Assembly (NCBI RefSeq): GCF_030253575.1
Contig: NC_080560.1
Span: forward strand, 38,549,001-38,613,000
Source: Rhododendron vialii
Lineage: Eukaryota > Streptophyta > Magnoliopsida > Ericales > Ericaceae
Reading direction: 5' to 3'
DNA: 64,000 nt
A program made the translations under genes and the position numbers. The notes beneath the pieces were generated by a model. The model was not told the DNA's origin. It worked only from the letters and a program-made list of their open reading frames with translations, and did no database searches. Positions within the stretch are counted from its first letter, which is position 1. Each line of letters begins with the position of its first letter. This document shows, piece after piece, positions 17,857-32,827 of this stretch.

Positions 17857-20800
17857 CACCGGAGTACTAGGCGATGACCAGCGAATAATGTAATGCTATA
17901 TCTTTAAGTGCCAACTCATCCTTGATAGAAGCTTCGGATGAAGGGAAAGCCAACTCACCTGGGTACAGGTGGTTGCCCAATTGGTGTGACAAAATAGAGG
18001 TTCACATGGCCTCCTCAATGAGTCCTAGGATTAGACCTTTGGTTTGTATCATAGAACTCACGAAGGTTCGTTTCTATTATTAGTGGGATCTTTTATCCTA
18101 TTACTTATCAAGTTGCAGCTATGATATATCTTCCCAAGATGTTTAGTGGTAGTATGATACATCCTCTGAGGTGCCAGATGTTGGTTTCGCCCCCTCTCAG
18201 AGACCAGGCAAGGTGAAGCTGGCCTTTTCTGAGGGAAAGAGGTTTCCAACCCACATGCCTCCTTTGGTCACAGACTCACAGGCGAGATCACAGGCAAGGT
18301 ACTCTCTCCTGTGGCCCAGCCTAGGATGCAATTGGAGTTGTCTTTGGTCAACCGCTACAAGCTTTTGGAGCTCCGAGGACAATGTAAATGGCAGCTCTCT
18401 AGGAGATAGATGAAGCATGGTGACAAAGATGGCCTCGGAGGAGCCCAATTTACCAAGCCAAGGAGTGCCATGCCATCTTTTCTTAGAGTAGGCCGGGTTT
18501 ACCCAGTTCTAGCTAGCAATCTTGTACATGGGTGCATAACCAATGTCTTGAGCGCATCAAAAGGCTAATTCTAGGTTTGGATGATCCATGAGCCCCAATT
18601 AAGCTAGTCTATATTGGCCCATAATTTATCCAAGGGATGACAAGAAGCCAAACTGTAACTAAGAATGTGCGGTGCGGCAGAGACTTTTAGATTCCAACAC
18701 AGCTGAACAAAAAAGTAAGAAAAGCGACCAGCTAAAAGCAACAAGTACCATAATGCTGAATCATGCCGAAAGAAAATAACTTCTTAGAGACCACTCTCTC
18801 ATAAGTGCCAGACAACATTATTCTCACTTCAATTATAACTCGACGATTAAGCACATACGAATATTAAGGCGTGAGAAACAATTCAGTCAGCACCATAAGA
18901 ATTAATGAAGCAAAAGAAGGGAACAAAAAAATTCGATTCCAAATTGAAATTTTTAGAAAATTTGAGGAAACAATATACTTACTTCTGCAGGCAGATCAAC
19001 AGGGAACAGGTTTATGCTACTGGGATCAAAACTGATTACGCTGCAGAAAGGGCAGGTGACAAGGTACAGAGATCAGTGAGGCTGAGTTACTTACCCCAAC
19101 GGTGTGCAAATGCAAATGGATGGGTTTGAAAATAACAAGATTCAAGATGCCGACAGTCTGTTCTAGATGTTCAATAACCAACCAAAATCTATAAGCATGC
19201 CACATGCATAATGCTGGAAACAAACCACAGGGCACAGCAAACAAAAGGTTTTATCTCTTAACAGGAAAACAATGTCTTAAAGGGAGGAACAAGCTTGTAC
19301 AAATACATTTTAAATGCAAAAAGCACTTTGTTGCATTTTATTCCGACTTTGTAACCTAGGGAGAGCCAAAGAAGCACATACAACCACAAAAGTGGATGAA
19401 TGCAGTAAACACACCTGCGAGATAAAGCAAGCTGCCACACATAAGGAATGAAGAACTCCTCGGGATGGCTTTCTTGTTCGTATGTAAAGTGCAACTGAGT
19501 GAACATCTGTCAAATGTATACCAAAAAGAAAAAAGGGAAACCCAGAACATTAACATTAAAAAAGATGCTTGAGTTGGATAAATATACTAGAACCACCATT
19601 TACTTTGTACCTTCATGCCTTCACCCCGCCAAGATCGACAATTGATGATTATCACTTGGAGGACTTTCTCCACTGACCATTCGCCATCCGTTCTTTGGGC
19701 ATCCATGCGGCTATTGAAAAAATCTAAGACCTATAGAAGTCAAAGGTTATGCAGGAAGAAAATAAAATAACAGAGAAAACATAACATCATTTCATAAGAG
19801 AAATTAAACACATACGTTAAAAATGTTCTCAAGCAGCTCGTTAAAGCGCGGATGATTCTTGTAAGGCTGAAAGACCTCCTGTCTGTGCATAATCGCATAT
19901 ACAACCTGTCCCAATAAATATATAAATGGAAAGATAACATACCAAAAATATGTAAAGGCAAAAAATTGTACCCATGTTGAATCAGTGGTGGCATAAGATA
20001 GCTAAGCATTCATCTTAATCCAAATCAGTACACGAAAAAGACTTGTCAGAAGGATGGACAAAGAAACAATACAGAATACAAGATGATGATACCTCAGGAT
20101 TACGTGGCAGAGCATAAGTCAGAATAGCATTCAATATTTCCAGAACGATTCTCAGGAAATCAGTATAGATATGCAATTCTGTTGACTGCAAGAAATATAT
20201 CCATTTAAAGAGTTGGAAATGTGAGGTGAGAATGATATATCAAAGTTATAAAGTTATGCTGACAAAGGTGAACTATTGTAACTACCATATCTTCTGGAAG
20301 GTTGTCTCCTCTTGATTCACTGTTACCTATTTGTATCTTATTGCTTTTCAGCTCCGCTAATTTGGAGTACCTAAGTACAAAATTATACAATCCCATAAAA
20401 GTACGGCCTCGATCAAAGTTATTCAAGTATTAAACCTAAGAAACAAAAGACACCCTGTTATGGAGACTGTAAGAGACATACTTGCGGGACAGCATATCAA
20501 AAAGGCTAACAAGTCTCTGCGATGCATATGCATTCAAACGGTGAACATGCGGTGCCATGTTGGCCAAAGTTGCGAGACAGTTTGTGTGGAGATAAACATC
20601 CTGCACCCATTGACTATGTCAAATACTATAGTAGTAATGCAAACTTAAAACATCTTTCCCAACATCTCAGCACAGCCACCAATGTAACCAAAGATTCAGA
20701 GTAAAAAATTAACCAATTAATTTCCAATACGTTATAGTGGGCAGCTGACCATATATAGATAGAAACATCCATATTAAACTGACTTGTCCTAAAGATGCTA

Positions 20801-23800
20801 AGAACAGAATCTCCAACAATCCTAGGGATTTAATTTCTTTCTCGCATCCATTAGAATGTTTTCTCAGTGTGGGGAAGGTGGAGAACTGGAGATATTGCAC
20901 TCTGCAAGAGCAGTCTGCCTGTGTAGTTGGAATAAACTAGGTAAACATGTGTGGCAAGTGACAGATAGCCAAACTTATAAGCCAATATATGAGCAATTAC
21001 ACAGGGCAACTTCCACGGAGAACCCTGACATCCCTTAGTTCTCTGCTCTTAGTGATGATGAGGAAGTTTTTATCTTTGTTCCTTCTGCATTTTCTATATA
21101 CTTATGAGACAGCCAATGAAAATTCAATCGGATGTTCTTATGACATGAGGGTTATGCTTAATAAATTGTTCACTACTGTATGAAGATTCGCCAACCTTAT
21201 TGTACTAGAATAGCACAAAGATGAAAATGGTGACAGATTAGAAGAGTACTTGACATTCTATTGTCTCTGTAATTTCAAAAGAATTAGTAGTGTCCTTTTA
21301 TTCTGTTTCAATTTTTTAGAGAAGTGAATCAACTAGTACAATTTAAATAAAAATCTCAAACTCTCAGAATTTTTCCCTGGCAAAGGTGAAAAGATACTAC
21401 ATAGCAATAAAAATAACTTATTTTTCTCTTTTAGCATATAAAGAATGTTTTACATGTGAACAACGATTAGACCATGCATAATTGATAAACTCTCTCTATA
21501 CAGCAGCACACAACTTCTGTGTATCAATTCAATGCTCTAAATGGAAAATTACCTGAAAAGTCATAAAAAATTTGGAAAGCATAAACATTTTTACTAAGCA
21601 ACAACTCTGAATCATAAATTTGAATTTTAGGACCTGAACAATCCCCAAGAAGTTATATTTTTAGCATTGGAAAATACTAAAAACAAGTACGTATAAGACA
21701 ATGTTATGACGGCTTCCCATGGGTCTGAACTCAATCTCAACTAAAAGGGGAATCTATCAGATGAATTCCAAGAAAAAGCATAACAAAGTAATCAATGTAA
21801 ATAATCAGCACATATCGAGCATGAAGCCATACTCGGAGCTTGGATAGGTTGTACTTGACGGTTCTTATCAGAATTATGACCATCAAGGAACCAAGAGACG
21901 TTTGATGGAGGAGGCGTTCTTGGTACCATGGAACACTAGGCAATATCTGTTCAAAAAAATAAGATGTCAATATGACAATCCTCTTTAAGGGAATTATGAT
22001 AGCCCAGATACGCAGTACTGACCAGCTTGTGAATGCTGGCATTGAAAGAGGAGTCTTGACTTAGTATTAGGAGGATAATCAGCACCATGTAGATTTGATT
22101 GGATGACCTCTTTGGAGCATTATACAGTGTTTCCAGCAAGGGCATCAACTGGTGGTATAATTGCAGAAATGTAAATCAAATTAGGCTGTGGCAGTGATTT
22201 TTTTTATATAAGTAAAAAAAGAAGAAGGTAAAGATGATCTAAAGCTGTGTGGCAGTGACATCATGGATTGTAGTGAATATGATGCCAGCTCACAAGACAA
22301 GAAACAAAAACATCATGCTGAGCATATAGTTATGTACTCTACAGTCGAACTAACCTGGTTCTCAAACTAATTTATTTAAAAACAAGCTATGGACAAATGA
22401 AGCAAAATCTCGGTAACTTGCTAGGACTCAACAGGTGGGTAATTTCGAGGAAAAAGCTTCATTGTATTTAAACTTTACTCAATTTCAAGACAAAACAAGA
22501 TACCAATTCTTAAAGAACCAGCATCTGGCAAACTTCTGTGTTACCCAAAAATGATAATAACAATCACGATGAGAGAGCCACTAGTTTAAGGTCAAATAAC
22601 TGCAACGATGTACCAAATGGAAACTTCCTCTTGCCTCCCAATAATAAAAGTTCTGGTTTGGCCATCTTTCTCTTCCTTCATATTTGGGGATATTTGTTCT
22701 TCAATTGGTTTTTGTCATCATAGAAAAGATCAGTTTGTTTTTCTCGATTTTGCTTGAAAGCTAATTGATGTAAGGCATGATTCAGCTCTATTTTCTATTA
22801 TCCATCCAGCTGTGTGTGCAACATGAGGTAGATTCAAAATCTTGGCTGGCATGAGGCAGCATTTGGATTGGAACTGTTGTGGACCATACCAGGTATGATT
22901 TTCTCTTCAAATTAAACATGCAGTGCTACAAGCTTTTGTGTGGTCAATTTAGTTTTTGCCTTGGTTTCCTTGCTAGTTTTATCTCACTTTCCTAAGCCCT
23001 ATTATGCCCCAATCATTGAGTATGAAAAGATGAAATTCATGTACAATTAGTTGGTTGTCTTCTTTATCTATACATGTTCAGTTTTCTCCGCCTTTTATTC
23101 TTCTTAGCATCTGTTGTGTGATTGGTCTAAGTCTCTTACATGAGGTTTGCCCCCTCACCATCAATAGAAGATCCTAGCTGTGCCATGAGTACAATCAATT
23201 AATAAAGATCATTCACAAATTCAGCAACAATCCCATACCAAAACAAAATATTGTACACCACTTATTCAACAAGTAATTACCATTGTTACCATTTTTCCTC
23301 ATCTCAAATTTCTTTTATACTTAGCCAAGGTTACACACAGCAATGGTAACTAGAAAGTTAGACAATAAAAATGAGAGCTGTCACCCCATACCAGCGTGTC
23401 CAAATCTGTTCGCACCAAAACATACTCTAGAAAATCTGAGTTCCCATGCACCAATGAGTAAAGCAACAAGACAGCAGTCTCATCAGCCAAGTACCTGAGT
23501 AAACAGAACTTATTTGTTTACCCAAAATCAAGAAATAAACAGATAAAACCATATTGACAACAAATATGGCAAGATCATGAGAGAGAGAGAGAGAGAGAGA
23601 GAGCGAGCATGTGTTTCAGTATTTCTCAAACATGTTAGGCTTATAATTTTGGCAGGAATACGAAAGTCCCACCCAACATAACGTGCAGTCTTGCCCATGA
23701 AGACAATAAATTGTGAAATTCACCCTCAAAGATACTCAAAAAATAAGTGTTGCTTTGTTTAGGAAACAAACAAGAAATTCTCGAAAGGAGCACATCACTC

Positions 23801-26800
23801 AATATTGCATTGGTCCGGACTTGTTTACATGCGGGATCTCCATTGAAAATGGGCCAAGGTGCAAGTCCCTAGAGGAGAGTGCAACAGTAACCAAACGGAC
23901 TCTCAAGTCTAGCCACCAAAAGCATACGACCCCAGAGATCCTATGGCAATGATAGAGGGAGAGCATGAATTTGCTGAGGGGTTCCCTGGCCCCAACATTT
24001 ACCATAAGATATAAGCTAAGATGGGCTCATACGTATTATCATCAATATCAACAAAATCCTTGAACCATAAGTAACACTATGGGCACCAGCCACAGGAAAA
24101 GACAGTATCATGTTACTTAACCATCAACAGGCCGAAACAAGGTGAAATCTGTTGTTAAAACTGTCAACAAGGTATTTTCTAACGACAAAGAAAAAATTCT
24201 GCAAATCTAGTCAACTGATGCCGACAACAGGTGGAAAAAGTAATCAAGTAAAACATAACTTCAGATTATTTTATCTTTCTTTAACATAGTCAAATAAGGA
24301 TAACATAGACACTCACATGCCAAGAGTATCAAAGAGGGAAGCAAAAGGTAATCTCACAAGAGGGCCACTGTGTGCATTCCCCTCAATATCGATGCGATCA
24401 ACTGCAAGCAGGGGACTGATTTACTTAACGCCACAAGAAAGAGCCGCATAACAATCAAAAGATGACAATTTAAAGAATCTTACAGTCGACATCCTTGGCA
24501 TTTTCCAAGGCCTTGTAGTAGGGGTTTTCAGAAAAATATGAATTTTCTTTGGGAAGTGAACTGGCACTGTCATCACTTCTATCTTTAACAGTCTCCAAAA
24601 CACATTTACGGTAATGAATGAGAATAAGTAACACATGCAGACTGCTGTATACCAATGGATTTCTAGTAGCTTCACCACTCGAACTGACAAAGAAACTAAA
24701 TGGCAATAGCACAAAACTTGCTGCAGGAAAACCATAAAATTGGAGGACACGTCAGTAAAATAAGAAAATAAACAAAAGGACAAGAGTCACATTGGAAGGA
24801 AAGGACAAGTCAAAAGAGAAACCAAATAACCAATGAAATGTAGAAAAGATTGTTGCCTACATTGATGCCACAGTCGTGGTGCAGATTAATGGAATAAAAC
24901 ACAACAAACAAGTCAATGTAAAAATTGCAGGGTTGAAAAGGAAAAATGGTGAAAGGAAATTTGAAGTATGAGATGCACAAGAATTTTAGCCGCAAACGAT
25001 GAGCTGATAGTTGTATGTTGGAAATATAAAAACTGAGTACAACAAATCTTTCTTTATTTCGTTCTGGTATGCCCCGTAGTTCCATTAAAGTGACAAAAAC
25101 ATGTGACGATGGGAACCACCCTGAGTATTTCACAACGTAAACTATTTAAGTCATCACACAAAAATTAACGAATCAATGGATCTTGTCACCAAATCCATGC
25201 AAACTTAAGAATGAACATCAAACAACACACATACCAGCTGCAGAACTAACTCTCTGAAGAACACCTGGTTGATTTCCTTCAGAAAACACGTCATAAGAGG
25301 CAGCATTTGATGTGAAGCGAGGCCGGGAGATGTAATTAAACAGAAGTTTCCGAACAACCAAACCAACCAAAGAAGTTTCCTGCAAATGTAATAGAAATTT
25401 GGCAACCAACAATACTCGTAAGAGAATGAAGACTTTTGAGCATCTAAAAAGTCAAAGTTGTTATTGCCACCTGAACCATTGCTGCATCAATAAATGGGTG
25501 AAAATCCTTTGGCTCAGGAGATGGCCCAGAAAGAAGCTGAGTCGACATGGCCACAAGCATGAAGTTAAGCAGTTCGTGATGTAAGAGATAGGTTTTGGGG
25601 CTTGCCAAAAACATTATAAGAAAATGAACCAAAATTAGGAGTATGATAAATTTAAATTAGCACAAATAAACATGGTTGACAATATATCCATACCTTACGT
25701 CTACTTTGCCAATGAAGCTAAGCGCACTTCGCATAACAAGACTTCCAATGTTTTCATCTGTGGTGCAAAATCCAAGTTTATTGGAGGGAGGGAAATGAAA
25801 ACCATAAAACCAATTCGTAACACAATGGCGACAGAAACTCCAAAAAAACATAATAGATCTCCAAAAAGACAGTTCAAATGTCGAGAGCCAATAGGACCCA
25901 AAAGTGGTTGACATAACAGGAATTTAGAAAATAAATCATCAAGAAAGTAGAGTTGATAATTCCAGCCCGACTTGAACCTTCCTAAAGCCTCTATTAACAT
26001 TGGGATCAGAACTTGTGGAAGAAAAATGCGTAAAATGTACTCTGAGTACTTTATTTTAATTCATTTGCTTCCATAAACTTCAAACAAAATCAAAAGCATT
26101 AGACCCATCTCTGATCACAGAGCTCAACACAAACTTTTAAGATTTCACTAAAAATTTCCTGGAAGCAGATCACAGTAGCAACTTCAAATCACCAAAATAA
26201 ATTGACAAATGACAGGATGGGGACAAAGTAAATCATCCTTGCTTCACCTATAAGCTTAAACCCCTCATCAACTATTTTTTTCCCCCTTTTTGTCATAAGC
26301 TATGATCAAAATGGCTGTAGAAGATCAGTCAATTCTGTTCTTTCACACATGATATATTTAAGTATTAACCACTTGAAACTATGAACCTAAACGATCGATT
26401 GTTCCAAAAACCTTTAACAAAGGCAAGCAAACAAGCCATACAGATATACTTGCTCAAACCTTTCTGAAAGCAATGAACACAACCACATACACCAAAACCC
26501 ATACACAAACAGACACAAAAATACCAACTCAAAAAAAAATGCAAACAGTCCATTATATGGTACGAGAGAATCACCTTGTGAGAAATTACTCGGCACTGCT
26601 TCACTCTGGTCTAGGGACAAGCACAACTCCTCAAAAGTGTCAGTTTTGGCATTTTCAATCAAGTACTTCAGAAATACGGATGAGATGTATGTTGCATTAA
26701 TAGCCTTCGTATAAGAAGATGGTGGCACACCAGAAGTAGAAACACACTCTTGCAAACACCACGCTAAGTTAATCAAAATCTTTGATAGGTGCCTTGTGTA

Positions 26801-29800
26801 ACAGTTATTCTGTGCTGCACAGGATTCAGAATGGAGAAAACAAGGGGAAAATAAAACACAAAACGTTAGATTATAAAGCACATAGAGTTGAATAACTAAT
26901 TGTTTCCCAGAGAATCAGAACACAACATACATTCCCCATTTCCTCTTAGGCCTAGTCTATTGATTATAAAAACATTAAAAATGCATCCAAAAAGCTTTAT
27001 TTCACTTCACTTTATGTATAGGAAACCTTGGCAGGAATTTTAGTGGCATCCTGCATGTGATACATATGCTACTCGTTTAATTTGGGATACAATTTTGAGT
27101 TTACTTTTTTCCGAGGGTTCCCATGTTGTAACAGGCCTAAGGCCTAGTTTGGATTGAAAAGTTACCCAACTTATTTTTTTGTCTTTATTTGAATTTTTTT
27201 TGCATTTGTTTGTTTTGCGTCAAACTTTTGTGACTTATTGATTCGTCTCGACGAGAAGAATCAGAAAAGTAAAAAATTTTGATCGAAACTCATAATTTTT
27301 TGAATAAAGACAAAATAAGTCAAAAAGACAACTTTTTTTTACTTATTTGTGTCTTTTTTTAAAAAAGTATGAGTTTCGATCAAAATTTTATACTTTTCCA
27401 ATTCCTCTCGCCGAGACAAATTAATAAGTCACAAAAGTTTGACGCAAAACTAAAAAATGCGAATTTTTTTCAAATAAAGACGAAAAATAAGTTACTATTC
27501 CACCTGTCAATCCAAATCCACCCTAAATATTCTGGTCACACAGTTTAAGAAGTATTTCTATGGAAACAAATACCCAAGGTTCAGTACGCCTATTCTAAAT
27601 AAAAGGTCTCAGGCTGCTGCTAGAAGACATGTAAAACTGTTTTCCAGTTTTGACAATTGCAACCAACACCACCGGCATAATACAAGAACGGGAACTAATA
27701 ATGAAAAGTACAAATACTAATGAAGCACAAATACAAGTGCAATAAACATATGGGAAAAATAAGGCAATCAACTAATAATGAAGCACAACTACAACTGCAA
27801 TGAACATACACCCCGTACGCTAAGCAGCACAAACAATCCTAACAAGGCAGCATATGGGACAAATGGACACGTGTCAGACGCTCGTACCAAGTCCTTATTT
27901 CAATTCTTTAGAAGCGGACACTTTCTGAAAGCTTGGGGGACAAGCATCACTAGGATGCACAGGAACACAGTACAATTTACTCACTTGGGAACTAATAATA
28001 ATAAAAAATCACGTAGAGTTGTACCTCCAAATTCCTACTCTGGACTTTCTAACTCGTGGGAATCCTACATCCCAAACTTCCAATTTGCATATCATATATA
28101 GGACTTGTTACACTTCTTTTCTACTATACCCCAAATGTGGATTCTTATTAATTGTCATGATAAGATACACGATGGCACCATGCAATTACGATACAGACAT
28201 ACATTACTTATCCTTTTCTCGCCTACATGTCAGTATGGAGTGTTGAATGCATCTTAAATTGTGCAGATTCTGCAGCAATATTCATCGTCACAGCTAGAAT
28301 GCTTTAGGAAACTAGGAGGCTTGACCAAGTTCCCTTCATGTCGGTATTTCAGCCTTGGGTTTCTTTGAGATAAATCTGTTTTATAATATTTTATATCAGA
28401 TTGCTGCCATTACCATAACCGTTCAGTCGAAGTTTGCAGGTTTCCACCTTGAAAAGTAAGTTAAACAATAAAGAGACCATCCAATTCCTAGAGAACATCC
28501 AAGCAAAGCTTGCTCTGCAGAAAAGACAAATAACCAGATGGACATTTCAAAGTTACTAACCACATGCTTCCACCCTCGACTGAAGGTAGAAAACTGACAG
28601 CTCGGCAATCATAAAGAAGGATTTTACGAGAAACTTAAGGAGATGTAAATGGAAAAAAATGCTCTTCATGTGAGTTATGTTGTTCTTTTCTCCAGTCTTT
28701 TGTGGGCGGTGTTTGGTTTGGTTCCATCTTTCTGTGGTGGCAGCATTCAGAAGGGACTATTTGGGCAGTTACATTGGGAAAACAAAGCCGGGCTGCCAGC
28801 ATGAGATATGTGCAGTCCTTGGAGTTTCTAAATAGACTGAGCAAATGAGGAATAGCGTGATCCTCACAGTTTCAGAAATGGTGATAGTACCGGTGATATG
28901 GTTCCTCACACAAACTTACAGGGGCAGTTGAAATTATTGTCTGCTTGGAAAACAGGCTTTTTAATGACAATATCAGAAAGAAACACCCGTCAGGGCAGAT
29001 GGAGGATGCTGAAGCATTTTACGCTGCTTGAATCTTTATTTAAGCAACGTATAGGGCCCAATTCTCTATGACCATTAGACTAAAGGATTCATATAAAAGA
29101 AGTCGCAAGACAGAAGCAACCGCCAAGCAGGCAACAACGCTGTGAACCATCTCTCTGTAGCTTCACAACTTGTTAGAAACCCTATCAACTTGTGGCAATT
29201 ACCCGAGATATAATGAGTTTTTAACACTAAATGTGGTATGAGCCCCACTAAGTTACAGGAAAAAATTCATGATGAACGAAGATCTAACTCAACTAATTTG
29301 GAACACTTATTTTACACCTCAATAAATAAAAATTTCCAACTCCGTCCCTGACCCAGTGAATCCCAGCGTTCCACGCACAATCTCATTACACACAACATTT
29401 TCCCTAATCTTGTGTCCCCGTGATACAGCAATATAGAGAGTCCCAGCATTTTCAAGCACAGTTTCACTACCCACAACATTTACTCCGTAAAACAAGCCTA
29501 TACACTGACATGACCATTTGAATTCCCCACTAAATACATTGAAATCAAATGAGGGAGCACATGTACACTTCCACAGAAGAGGTCCGGGTCAATCCTTGCC
29601 AAAAGCAAAAAAGATCGATTATTTCTACCCCTAAGGCTCCATTTTCCTAAACTTTTTTTGTCTTTTTCCTTTTTGTGTGTTTCGTTCATCTTTTTCTGAA
29701 TTTTGTAAGATTCGCATTATTTTTTTTGGATTAATTATCCATCTCAGCGAGAGGAGCCTAAAAAGTAAAAAATTAGGATCAAAAGTAACGGAAAAAAAAA

Positions 29801-30834
29801 GTTCACTAAAGACCAAAAAAAATACCAAACAACTGTCTTTTTTGTCTAAAGTGTCGTCTTATATAAACTTTTCTCAACATCGGTCTACATTTTTATACTT
29901 ATCTGATTCCTCTCGTCAAGACGAACAATTAATCCCAAAAATTACGACGAAAAGCTCGACAAAAAGTAGAAAAATACCGAGAAAAAAGCTTTAGACAAAA
30001 CAGCCCAGAAGAATAGAGCCTAAATGGGGGTTATTTATTAGTCATTTGTTCCCTTAATGGGCTTTCAGCTGAGCTTAGTATTATTATGTACTTGTGTCCC
30101 GTTTGATGTAATTCAAATACTTGTACTCTTCTACTGCTTGTAATAATAAAAAAGAACTGAGGGAGCACATGTAAGCTCCCAGAACCCCAGCTATTCTATA
30201 CATGAGCACAACTTCGTGCTATCATTTATCAAGAATCGTAGAACTCAAGATGACCGAAAAATGGATACCGCAGAAGTCACAGTAGTTAAGAATAGTGACA
30301 TGATTGTAGTTGGTAGTAGGGCTAGGGGAAGAGGAACACCTAAACTTACTTTGGATGCCGTGATACGGAAGGATTTGGACTCACTAAAGCTAAGTGAACA
30401 CGGAAGGATATGGACTCACTAAATCTACGTGAAAAGATCGCCCTCGACAGAGGGCAATTGAAAATCCCTGTAGCCGACCCCAATTAACTGTAATTGGGAC
30501 TTACAAGGTTCGGTTCGGTTTGGTTTTATATATCGACATCAAATGACGAAGCACGTCTAAGCTCCAAAACCCTAGCTGCTCAACGCACATACAAGCTTCG
30601 TAATCATCAACAGACTAAGAGAAAATACTAACCGAGGACCTGGCAAGCGTGATCAACGCGCTGCGACGGCCAGTGCAGGCTAAGAGGAAGCTCGAGCAGT
30701 TTCTGCCAGTAGTCGGAGCCGAGAGGGAACGATTTCTCGCCGACGAACGTCCCGATCAGGTACTCCGCCGTGTCCGGCGGCCACGCGGCGGCACCGCCGC
30801 TGCCCCACCGCGGCGTCGATGGCACGGCCCCCAT
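17472..30834 (-). CDS. DYM: Dymeclin, 18 coding exons
   Basis: Plant dymeclin, a Golgi-associated peripheral protein; animal homologues act in Golgi organisation and trafficking. Exons in transcript order: 30633-30834, 26575-26814, 25694-25757, 25471-25600, 25235-25379, 24484-24720, 24317-24401, 23392-23494, 22023-22148, 21833-21946, 20482-20600, 20286-20370, 20093-20185, 19816-19905, 19611-19730, 19415-19506, 18983-19040, 17472-17561. They sum to 2193 bp, 730 aa, the usual family length; all acceptors are AG and donors GT. Recognisable blocks: [85 protein letters not shown]. The N-terminus MGAVPST fits an N-myristoylation signal (Gly2, Ser6), a known dymeclin feature. Exon 1 is GC-rich with donor GTTAGT. 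The 3.8 kb intron 1 contains two MITEs of one family. No frameshift or stop seen. The least conserved, hence least certain, exon is the last (17472-17561). Confidence 0.95.
17809..17854 (+). repeat. (GA)n microsatellite
   Basis: About 23 GA units in the last intron of dymeclin. Confidence 0.98.
27139..27526. mobile_element. Palindromic MITE in dymeclin intron 1
   Basis: Nearly whole-length inverted repeat with arms meeting near 27332. Left arm blocks AAACTTTTGTGACTTATTG, GATTCGTCTCGACGAG and TTTTGATCGAAACTC recur inverted on the right. Ends GCCTAGTTTGGATTG / CAATCCAAATCCACCC. The same family is at 29631-30021 and as a partial copy at 61425-61660. Confidence 0.7.
29631..30021. mobile_element. 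Second, diverged copy of the 27.1 kb MITE family
   Basis: Inverted-repeat element with the same internal blocks (GTCTTT, GATTNNTCTCGNCGAGA, AAAAAGTAAAAAATTA) and ends TAAGGCTCC / GGAGCC-like. It also lies in dymeclin intron 1, about 600 bp from exon 1. Confidence 0.6.
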
Positions 30835-31011
30835 TTATAAACCACGCACGAAGCGACCTCTCTCTCTCTCCGCGAGTTTCTCTCTGTGTAATTTGAGGAG
30901 AGAGTCAATCGATCGCCGTTGATAATGGCATTGCGAAATGAAGAGATTCAGAGGGTGATGACGCGGAGGTCGGAGGTATTGTTCGATGCCTGGTGAGGAA
31001 GAAGTCGGGAG

Positions 31012-31086
31012 GAGAGAGAGAGAGAGAGAAGAAGAAGACGAAGGGGATGCTTCAGAACGCAGGATGTGTGTGTGTGTGTGTGTGTC

Positions 31087-31123
<37 letters not shown>
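31012..31123 (+). repeat. Compound (GA)n, (TG)n, (GA)n microsatellite
   Basis: GA run at 31012-31030, TG run at about 31065-31094, then GA to about 31123. It lies 180-290 bp upstream of the dymeclin start, in its probable promoter. Confidence 0.95.
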
Positions 31124-31127
<4 letters not shown>

Positions 31128-32084
31128 TTTCTCAACGTTTTGGTTCGTGATGACGATGGGTCAAGAAATGGCGATAAGGATCGAACGTTTTGACAAAGGT
31201 ACCCTTGGAGATCTGGTAATTATGAATGACATGATTTTCAAGGTATTAATGCTATTTACTAATTGCTTTTTTTTTTTGGTTTTTGGTAGTTTCATGTGGA
31301 TAGAGGGTTATTTGGGAAACTATTTGAAGATAACCAGAACTTAAGGATTCACTTTAAATAGAAGAAGTACGAAAGTGCCTTTGGATTGCTTCCATCGTAG
31401 AAAGGAATTTTGAGAAAATTATTGTTGAAGCAATAGTAATTTTTTAAGTTCAGCTTTTGTGTTTATATAGGTTTTTTTTGCTCGTATTGTTGTAATAGCT
31501 TATGTCCTTGCAACGTAATTAGATGTATGTATTTTTTGTGTCATTCGTTCTCTCAATGATTCGTGTGTTTACATTAACTTAATAAGCGCATGAATGATAA
31601 AAATATCGCTTCTAATTATTTTTTGGAATATTATTTTGAGATACTTATTTAAAAAAACAAAACCTCATTTATAAGGATTCAATTTAATACTAATTATCAA
31701 AACTCATCAAAAAAAATGAAAGAATAAGTCCCTACTATTATTTTTGTAGAACTTTTGTAATTAAGGTATCTTGACACCACATAGATTATTTGCATTGTGT
31801 CTATTATTATTATTATTTGCATTGTGTCCATCACTATTATAATTATTAGGATGTAGTTCACTCTTTGTTTAGCATGAACTAAATAAAAAATAGAACTGTA
31901 CTCCTACATTTTCATTTGCACATCAAATTGTCATATTTTACAGCCAAATTTGTGAATCATAAGCGATAGTTCCAACTATGTAATTTTAGGAAATGATTTA
32001 AGTATGTGCAAAAATTAATATGGATATCTATTTTTATTTATAAGATAAGCGTGGGAGAAGGAGTTATTCTAACTTAAATAAAGA

Positions 32085-32697
32085 GAGTATCCACAATGCT
32101 ATAATCAAAAGTAAAATATTTTTAAGGTTAACAATGTTGGTGCAAAATATGGCTCACAATATTATAATCAAATTTAACAACCTGCTTAAAAACAATCAAA
32201 TTTTGGACTTTGCATAACCAAAACTAGCTACCTTTTGACAATAATCAAATTTAATAGACCCTACATATATATTCTCAATCAAATACACCAATCATTATAC
32301 AAAAATGTTCTATCTCTCTTCCCTTTTCCTCTCTCTCTTTCTTTTAGAACAAAATTTTCGAAAAAAGTTTTTTAAAAATACTTTTTTCCAAAAAAAAGTT
32401 CCAAAAACTATTATCTATTTCTAGTAAATAGTTTTTATTAGTTTCAAAACTATTTTCAACTGTTCACAAATTTTTGTTTTTTGTAATTTGAAAAGTTGTA
32501 ACAAATTTTAGATATCCAATTTTGATTCTGTCATTGTAAACATCTACATTATTAACCTTAGCAATCTCTTAAATGAATAATCAAAAGCTGGTGTGACAAC
32601 TTTTTATTAATCTTAGCAATCTCTTAAATAAATAATTAAAAACTGATGTGACAACTTTTGATTATCAATTTTTGATTAAAGTATTGTGAATACCCTG
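32085..32697. mobile_element. MITE of the same type as 98-553
   Basis: Ends AGAGTATCCACAATGC-ATAATCAAAA and, inverted, AGGGTATTCACAAT-TAATCAAAA resemble the termini of the element at 98-553. The interior is AT-rich. Target duplication unclear. Confidence 0.55.
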
Positions 32698-32743
32698 ATA
32701 AGGCATTTAATTGCTCAATAAATTTGTGTAGGCATCTACCAAA

Positions 32744-32827
32744 ATAACCAAACTAGAATTAGTAATTGAGCTTAATAGAGGTCATATAACCAAACTAGAA
32801 TTAGTAATTGAGCTTAATAGAGGTCAT
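32744..32827 (+). repeat. Exact 42-bp tandem duplication
   Basis: ATAACCAAACTAGAATTAGT and the following 22 bases occur twice without change. The array starts about 140 bp before the perfect inverted repeat. Confidence 0.95.
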
